A stretch of 27,131 nucleotides of DNA, taken from contig JAICQC010000015.1 in assembly GCA_025938055.1 (NCBI GenBank), positions 1 through 27,131 of the forward strand. The letters are read 5' to 3'. Source of the stretch: Anaerolineales bacterium (GTDB taxonomy: Bacteria > Chloroflexota > Anaerolineae > Anaerolineales > Villigracilaceae). The position numbers were made by a program, and so were the translations under genes. The notes below the pieces were generated by a model. That model was not told where the DNA came from. It searched no databases and saw only the letters and a list, made by a program, of their open reading frames with translations. Shown here piece by piece: positions 22,194-27,131 of the stretch; the first letter of the stretch is position 1; every line of letters starts with the position of its first letter.

Positions 22194-25100
22194 ATGACCA
22201 CTTCTATTCCCTCCACTACCCTGGAAAAATTTACGACCTTTGGCGATCTGTTACGCTTTTTGCGGCGGCGCATGGGTATCACTCAGTTGGAGCTGGCGAC
22301 TGCGGTCGGATATAGCGACACGCAGATCAGCCGTCTCGAGCAAAATCTGCGCCTGCCCGATATCTCCACGATCGAAGCCCGTTTCGTTTCGGTGCTGGGG
22401 CTGGAGCATGAGCCCAGGGTGGTGGCGCGGCTGCTCGATCTCGCCGCCAACGTGCGCCGTGAAGATGCGCCCGCATTAGGGTTATGTCCATATAAGGGGC
22501 TAACCTATTTCGATGAATCCGATGCAGATCTGTTCGTGGGCCGTGAAGCCCTGACATCTACGCTGGTTGAACGGGTCCTTTCCCTGGCTTCCAACAACCA
22601 AGGAGTGCCGGCGCGTTTTCTCGCAGTCGTCGGAGCCTCGGGCAGCGGCAAATCGTCCCTCATACGGGCAGGAGTGGTCTCAGCCTTACGATGGAATAAA
22701 GTCTCTACGGACTGGGACATCTATGTCTTCACACCCACTGCCCATCCTTTGGAAAGCCTGGCAGCCACTCTGACACAGGAGAGCCATTCAATCACTACCA
22801 TAGCAACATTGATGGATGATCTGGCACGCGAGGCACGCAGCCTGCAGATCTTTGCGAAACGCAAATTGAGATCTACAAATGGAACGCGTTTATTGCTTGT
22901 GGTAGACCAGTTCGAGGAGTTATTCGCGTTGTGCCGCTCGGAGGAAGAAAAGACAGCTTTTATCGGCAGTCTGCTCGCGGCTTCCTCAGAAGTGGATGGG
23001 CCGGTCATCCTCCTTATCACCCTGCGCGCAGACTTTTATGCACACTGTGCGAGTTATCCGAAATTGCGCGAGGCATTAGCTCAGCATCAAGAATATATTG
23101 GCGTCATGACCGCGGAAGAGATGAGACGGGCCGTCGAAGAACCGGCCCAGCGCGGACGCTGGGAGTTTGAACCCGGGTTGGTTGAGCTGATGCTGCACGA
23201 TGTCGGTCATGAGCCGGGCGCGCTGCCCTTACTGTCCCATGCTTTGTTTGAGACATGGCAAAGGCGGCGCGGACGCATGATGACTCTGAGTGGTTATGCA
23301 GCCTCCGGCGGCGTGCGCGGCGCGATCGCGGAAACCGCAGAAACCGTGTTCAGCGACCAGTTCACCCCAGAACAACAGGCCATTGCGCGCAGAATATTTC
23401 TTCGTTTGACAGAGCTCAATGATGAGAGGGCTACAGCAGACACCCGACGGCGCGCCAAGTTCGATGAGCTGATTTTGAACCCAGAAGAAGCAAGTGCTAC
23501 GCAATTCGTATTAAAGGCCTTAGCCGATGCAAGATTAATCACCACGAGTGAAGATTCGGCCGAGGTCGCGCATGAAGCCTTGATCCGAGAATGGCCCACC
23601 CTGCAAGGCTGGCTCGAGGAGAATCGCGAAGGCTTGCGCCTGCAACGACACCTGACCGAGGCTGCCCGGGAATGGCTCGAGATGAATCGCGAGCCTGATT
23701 TGCTCTATCGTGGCGCCCGGCTTGCTCAGGCGCGCGAATGGGCGTCTTCCCATTCGAAAGAAATGAATGCACTCGAGCGCGAGTTCCTGCAAGCTTCCAT
23801 TGAAGCTGGTGAACGTGAGCTGGCAGAGAAGGAAGCGCAGCGCCAGCGCGAGATGGATCTGCAACGCCAGCGAGCGGAAGAACAAACGCAGGCGGCAAAA
23901 AAACTGCGGCGTCGGGCCGTATTTCTGACCGGCGCGTTGATCATCGCGGGCATGTTGGCGCTGACCGCATTGTTATTCAGCCAGCGAGCCAATCAAGAAA
24001 CGCGCTTATCGAAATCACGCGAGCTGGCAGCCGCGGCGATTACCAACCTGGATATAGATCCGGAGCGTAGCATTTTGCTGGCATTGGAAGCCGTGTCAAC
24101 AGCTCACACTCTGGAAGCGGAAGATGCCCTGCATAAAGCGGTAGCCGCCTCCCGCGTGCAACGCACCATCGACGGCCATGATGCCCAGATCTGGAGTGTA
24201 GCTTTCAGTCCAGATGGGACGAAGCTGGCAAGCGCCAGTCAGGACGGGACGGCAAAGATCTGGGACACTGCATCCGGAAAAGAATTGCTGCTATTCCAGG
24301 GGCATGGGGCCGTAGGAATTAACTCCATCGCTTTTGGTCCAGACGGAAATCGGGTGACGACCGCAGATGACAACGGAAGAGTAAAAGTATGGGACACGGC
24401 AACGGGTCAGGAATTGCTCTCTCTATCCGGCCATATAGGCCTGGTCGCGGATGTTGTTTTCAGCCCCGACGGTCAACACCTCGCCAGCGCCGGTGCAGAT
24501 ACAACGGCTATACTCTGGGATGCAGGGACCGGGCGGAGGTTGCACACCCTGCGGGGTCACACAGATGAAATTGTGCACGTGTTCTTCAATCCTGATGGCA
24601 ATCAATTAAGTACGGCCAGCTTTGATGACACAGTAAAAGTCTGGGATGTAAAAACCGAAGAGGAACTGCTCACCGTGCCAGGTTTAGCCATGGCACTCAG
24701 CCCCGACGGATCACGACTTGCGACTGTGTCAGATAACGTAGTGATCAATATCTCCGATGTCACTTCCGGTGACAGATTGTTCACGCTGCGCGGACATACA
24801 AATAATCTTACTTCTGCTGCCTTCAGCCCGGACGGAAGGTTACTCGTGACTACGAGTCTCGACACAAAGGCGATCGTCTGGGACGTATCGACAGGTCTGG
24901 ATCTGCTGACTCTTTCGGGTCACACGGAAAACGTAACGACCGCTGCCTTTAGCCCGGATGGGATCCGCCTGGCTACAGGGAGCAGAGACGGGATCATAAA
25001 AATCTGGAATGTGACCCCCGGTCATGAATTGCTGGGGGTATTTCATCCGCCCGGGAATACCAGCTGGTTTGCCATCAGCCCGGATGGTAGGAGTCTGCTA

Positions 25101-26030
25101 ATGATGGGTGCGTCCATTGCAGTTCCCGAAGTATGGAGCCTCCCGCAAGAGGTGAATCTCTCTGGAGACGCGGAAGAGCCCCGGAGAGTTCTAACGCTCG
25201 ACGGCCATGAGGATTACGTGCGCGCCCTTGCCTATAGCCCGGATGGTTCCCTCATTGCAACGGGCAGCCGCGATCGTACCGTGAAAGTATGGGACGCGGA
25301 AACAGGCACAGAGCTTACCACGCTGACCACGCCCGATGGAGTTGCCTGGGTTGCATTCAGCCCGGATGGCTCCCGGCTCGCCACCGGCGGCGCAGATGGC
25401 GCGACGAGACTATGGAGCACGGAGACGGGCGAGGACTTGTCTGTTCTCAGGGGACATCAAGCGATTGTTTACAACACGACGTTCAGTCCGGATGGCGCTC
25501 ACCTTGCTACAGGCTCAGATGATGAAAGTGCAAGAATATGGGATCTGGCGACTGGTAAGGTATTGTTCATCCTCAGCCATCCTGGAGCGGTATATGGCGT
25601 CGCCTTCAGCCCGGACGGAAACCGCCTCGCCACAGCCAGCAGTGCCGGAATAATCAAAGTATGGGATGCTCGTTCCGGTGACGAGCTGCTGAGCTTTACT
25701 GGTCATGCAGACTCCATTGTGAGTATTTCCTTCAGTCCTGATGGAACCCGGCTCGCTACAGCCAGCCGCGATGGGACAGCAAAGCTCTGGGACGCCGCGT
25801 CCGGGCAGGAACTACTCACCCTTCAGGGGAGTGGAGTAGGGATATGCTGCCTGGCGTTCAGTCCAGATGGAGATTATCTATTCACCGGGGGGGATGATGG
25901 AGTGCGTGCCTATGCGCTTCAAATAGAAGACCTCGTGTCTCTGGCGCGCCTGCGACTGACGCGCTCCCTTACAAGGGAGGAATGCCAAAGATATCTTCAC
26001 AGTGAGGCTTGCCCGAACAAACCGAAATGA
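22194..26030 (+). CDS. HTH-STAND NTPase-TM-WD40 giant protein (nSTAND1 type)
   Basis: A 1278-residue protein. Domains in order: XRE-type HTH at about 12-70 (MGITQLELATAVGYSDTQIS), a GLCPYKGLTYF linker with FVGRE, and a STAND NTPase with Walker A GASGSGKSS near 145-155, Walker B LLLVVDQFEELF near 233-244 and PGALPLLSHAL. Winged-helix-like AHEALIREWPTLQGWL lies near 457. A charged coiled coil then leads to one membrane helix (VFLTGALIIAGMLALTALLF, about 577-597), followed by 14 WD40 repeats from about 650 on, i.e. two seven-bladed propellers. Repeats 5 and 8 are degenerate. ATG 22194 is preceded by GGAAGAGG; a GTG at 22170 is less likely. STAND proteins sense a ligand through repeats and switch on ATP binding; some act in phage defence. 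The role here is unknown. Confidence 0.93.
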   Translation: MTTSIPSTTLEKFTTFGDLLRFLRRRMGITQLELATAVGYSDTQISRLEQNLRLPDISTIEARFVSVLGLEHEPRVVARLLDLAANVRREDAPALGLCPYKGLTYFDESDADLFVGREALTSTLVERVLSLASNNQGVPARFLAVVGASGSGKSSLIRAGVVSALRWNKVSTDWDIYVFTPTAHPLESLAATLTQESHSITTIATLMDDLAREARSLQIFAKRKLRSTNGTRLLLVVDQFEELFALCRSEEEKTAFIGSLLAASSEVDGPVILLITLRADFYAHCASYPKLREALAQHQEYIGVMTAEEMRRAVEEPAQRGRWEFEPGLVELMLHDVGHEPGALPLLSHALFETWQRRRGRMMTLSGYAASGGVRGAIAETAETVFSDQFTPEQQAIARRIFLRLTELNDERATADTRRRAKFDELILNPEEASATQFVLKALADARLITTSEDSAEVAHEALIREWPTLQGWLEENREGLRLQRHLTEAAREWLEMNREPDLLYRGARLAQAREWASSHSKEMNALEREFLQASIEAGERELAEKEAQRQREMDLQRQRAEEQTQAAKKLRRRAVFLTGALIIAGMLALTALLFSQRANQETRLSKSRELAAAAITNLDIDPERSILLALEAVSTAHTLEAEDALHKAVAASRVQRTIDGHDAQIWSVAFSPDGTKLASASQDGTAKIWDTASGKELLLFQGHGAVGINSIAFGPDGNRVTTADDNGRVKVWDTATGQELLSLSGHIGLVADVVFSPDGQHLASAGADTTAILWDAGTGRRLHTLRGHTDEIVHVFFNPDGNQLSTASFDDTVKVWDVKTEEELLTVPGLAMALSPDGSRLATVSDNVVINISDVTSGDRLFTLRGHTNNLTSAAFSPDGRLLVTTSLDTKAIVWDVSTGLDLLTLSGHTENVTTAAFSPDGIRLATGSRDGIIKIWNVTPGHELLGVFHPPGNTSWFAISPDGRSLLMMGASIAVPEVWSLPQEVNLSGDAEEPRRVLTLDGHEDYVRALAYSPDGSLIATGSRDRTVKVWDAETGTELTTLTTPDGVAWVAFSPDGSRLATGGADGATRLWSTETGEDLSVLRGHQAIVYNTTFSPDGAHLATGSDDESARIWDLATGKVLFILSHPGAVYGVAFSPDGNRLATASSAGIIKVWDARSGDELLSFTGHADSIVSISFSPDGTRLATASRDGTAKLWDAASGQELLTLQGSGVGICCLAFSPDGDYLFTGGDDGVRAYALQIEDLVSLARLRLTRSLTREECQRYLHSEACPNKPK

Positions 26031-26061
26031 CTCTCGAGTCGTTTCGGTTGATAGCCGATAT

Positions 26062-26090
26062 TTGATAGATCTGTCCTATGTTGCTATAAT
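26062..26090 (+). promoter_or_regulatory. Near-consensus sigma70 promoter with no obvious gene
   Basis: TTGATA (26062-26067), 17-bp spacer, TATAAT (26085-26090), with TG one base before the -10 box. It would start a transcript near 26097. No clear coding sequence follows before the terminator at 26463. Confidence 0.65.
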
Positions 26091-26449
26091 TTGGGAAACA
26101 ATTACTTCACTGAGCGGACTAGTAGTTATACGTCGCCGTTTCGAATCTCATCAGGACCACTATATCATAGCCTTGGAAGAGCAAATATCCATAACCGTCC
26201 AGATTTGCCAGCCAAACGACAGTTTATAAAGATAGCGAAGTCGAGATTTTCGGGAAGCGTGTGACCGTCGGGCTATGGGGTCGACGCACTGTCACTAATC
26301 CACTCTCTTGCAAATTTTGGCTTAACGAATTATTTGACGCCGAGGACGAGGTTACAAACTATGGGCTAAATTCGCGCTTTGTCAATCTTCGCTGGCTTTG
26401 GTAAGATCTATCCACCCCTGGAAACAGGAAAAGTGGTTCGGAGCACGTT

Positions 26450-26461
26450 CCCTTAGGGGCA
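26450..26461 (+). repeat. Partial copy of the tRNA-Glu 3' end (possible attachment-site remnant)
   Basis: CCCTTAGGGGCA matches the last 12 nt of tRNA-Glu (20452-20463, CCCTTGGGGGCA) at 11 of 12 positions in the same orientation, and a terminator follows in both places. Confidence 0.35.
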
Positions 26462-26462
26462 C

Positions 26463-26495
26463 AAGAGTTCATCAATGCTGATGGGCTCTTTTTTT
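26463..26495 (+). terminator. Strong terminator of the cryptic unit
   Basis: Eleven-bp stem AAGAGTTCATC/GATGGGCTCTT (two G-T pairs) with loop AATGCT, running into a seven-T stretch. Confidence 0.85.
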
Positions 26496-26542
26496 ATTCA
26501 AACCTCCTCGCAACGACACGATAGCCAGATATAATAAATTCC

Positions 26543-26594
26543 AGACCCTACGAGACTTTACTATCCGTTCCAGGGAAGAAGTCTCGTAGGGTCT
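26543..26594. repeat. 16-bp perfect inverted repeat
   Basis: AGACCCTACGAGACTT (26543-26558) and AAGTCTCGTAGGGTCT (26579-26594) with a 20-nt loop. It lies 55 bp past the stop of the - strand gene at 26650. A weaker 7-bp pair ACAGCCC/GGGCTGT at 26607-26639 lies between. It may act as a terminator or be a dispersed palindrome. Confidence 0.75.
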
Positions 26595-26649
26595 TGAGTT
26601 TTGCAAACAGCCCGTTCCCGCTGGCACAATGTGGGCTGTATTGCGCGGT

Positions 26650-26994
26650 TTACGAAAGATCGACGTTGACCTGCCCATGATATGCAGAAGTATCGAGCGC
26701 CTTGATGGTTGGGGGCTTCAGAAAATCCCGAACACAAAGCGCAAAAGCGGGTTTATCTGCCAGCTTGGCAGCCAGTTCATACGCTTCGGCGGTGTTCGGG
26801 TCGCCCAGCGCAATCCGGGCGTATATTGCTGCTTCTTTGAAGCGCTCCTGGTGGGCAAGCTGTGCCGGGCTCAGGTCATCCTCACTCGGGGTGGGCTTCG
26901 CGCTGGCAATGATCTTTCCGCGGACCTTCTTGAAGACCATTCTATTCATGCCTCCACGGAATTCATCGACGGTTGGGTGTAATACTACTTTCAT
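26650..26994 (-). CDS. Small unnamed protein (114 residues)
   Basis: The start at 26994 (MKVVLHPTVDEFRGGMNRMVF) has AAGGAG upstream at a normal distance; a longer frame to 27084 lacks support. The protein has a basic N-terminal part ending KKVRGKIIASAKP, a helix-rich middle (SPAQLAHQERFKEAAIYARIAL), and a conserved-looking end, FALCVRDFLKPPTIKALDTSAYHGQ. The pattern resembles small proteins of unknown function in several environmental phyla, but I cannot name the family. No signal peptide, membrane helix or catalytic motif is visible. Upstream on the same strand a terminator at 27086-27119 separates it from the next gene. Confidence 0.7.
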   Translation of the reverse strand: MKVVLHPTVDEFRGGMNRMVFKKVRGKIIASAKPTPSEDDLSPAQLAHQERFKEAAIYARIALGDPNTAEAYELAAKLADKPAFALCVRDFLKPPTIKALDTSAYHGQVNVDLS

Positions 26995-27085
26995 GGTACC
27001 TTTCTCCTTACTAGGATTATTAAATGGCTTACCCCATATTGGGGCTGCCAGGGGAACCAAATCATAAATATCTCCCTGTACCATT

Positions 27086-27119
27086 AAAAAAACGTGCCCG
27101 GTAGTAGCAACCAGGCACG
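27086..27119 (-). terminator. Terminator of a gene beyond the right edge
   Basis: On the - strand, stem CGTGCCTGGT/ACCGGGCACG (one T-G pair inside) followed by T7. It must end a - strand unit that lies outside the window. Confidence 0.85.
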
Positions 27120-27131
27120 CCTTACTCGAAC

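Larger units (their letters stand above)
26097..26495 (+). ncRNA. Candidate non-coding transcript of about 400 nt
   Basis: It is bounded by the promoter at 26062-26090 and the terminator at 26463-26495. Inside, CCAC-c-CCTG-GAAA-CAGG-aaaa-GTGG (26412-26436) forms a GNRA-capped hairpin. A 12-nt tRNA-Glu-3'-end-like sequence lies at 26450-26461. No motif of tmRNA, RNase P, SRP or 6S RNA was recognised. An open frame of 69 codons (26195-26404) without a good start covers part of it, so a decayed protein gene is the main alternative. Confidence 0.3.

Noticed and set aside
26097..26495. tmRNA (the frame ...QPNDSL-stop at 26206-26229 looks like a tag)
   Set aside because: No tRNA-like 5' and 3' halves pair at the ends, there is no GGTTCGA-type T-arm at the 3' end, and the tag does not end in the usual hydrophobic residues.
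1..27131. CRISPR array
   Set aside because: The repeats seen are single palindromes or irregular minisatellites. No regularly spaced direct repeats with unique spacers and no cas genes were found.

Overview
The window looks like a piece of a Chloroflexota (Anaerolineae-type) chromosome. This is an inference from gene content: a bi-domain MDR/Gfo-Idh-MocA oxidoreductase, an M29 aminopeptidase, a DUF3417-type alpha-glucan phosphorylase, an HTH-STAND-WD40 giant protein, BNR and YVTN propellers, and many short palindromic intergenic repeats. No marker gene such as rRNA is present to prove it. Coding density is high and most genes are housekeeping or accessory metabolism.

Layout. 1-2516 (+): the end of an alpha/beta hydrolase, a terminator, then an Asp-box propeller protein followed closely by a metallophosphoesterase. 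2563-3422 (-): two tandem cold-shock genes, each with its own sigma70-type promoter, a long leader of about 140-150 nt shared between the two, and its own terminator. 3501-6360 (+): a sugar-nucleotide epimerase, a GxxExxY nuclease-like gene set between 19-bp inverted repeats, a 3-methyladenine DNA glycosylase whose 3' end runs into a palindromic repeat, and fabI. 6435-10408 (+): a DUF4258/DUF2283 toxin-antitoxin-like pair whose first gene lacks a standard start codon, a bactofilin, a ProRS-like protein that has lost the aminoacylation core, a PH-like membrane protein and a DUF92 membrane protein. 10450-12627 (-): the bi-domain oxidoreductase. 12861-14003 (+): M29 aminopeptidase. 14102-16622 (-): alpha-glucan phosphorylase plus rhodanese. 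16697-20266 (+): lutA, a methyltransferase and a lutB-lutC fusion, probably for lactate oxidation. 20391-20463 (+): tRNA-Glu(CTC) with a strongly folded leader.

The right end is an accessory-looking stretch: a seven-bladed YVTN lipoprotein (-) divergent from a 1278-residue HTH-STAND-TM-14xWD40 protein (+), then about 620 bp without a convincing gene but with a near-consensus promoter and a strong terminator about 400 bp apart, and finally a small unnamed gene (-). A partial copy of the tRNA-Glu 3' end lies at 26450-26461, just before that terminator, so the 6-kb stretch could be an old tRNA-targeted insertion.

The most unusual theme is the reach of short repeats into genes. They appear to supply the last 13 codons and stop of the glycosylase, the first candidate start codon of the aminopeptidase, the interdomain linker of the oxidoreductase and small inserts in the lutBC fusion. 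The best candidates for new biology are the editing-only ProRS paralog, the paired cold-shock leader RNA, the ATA-start DUF4258 gene, the STAND/propeller pair and the possible unannotated transcript near 26.1-26.5 kb.
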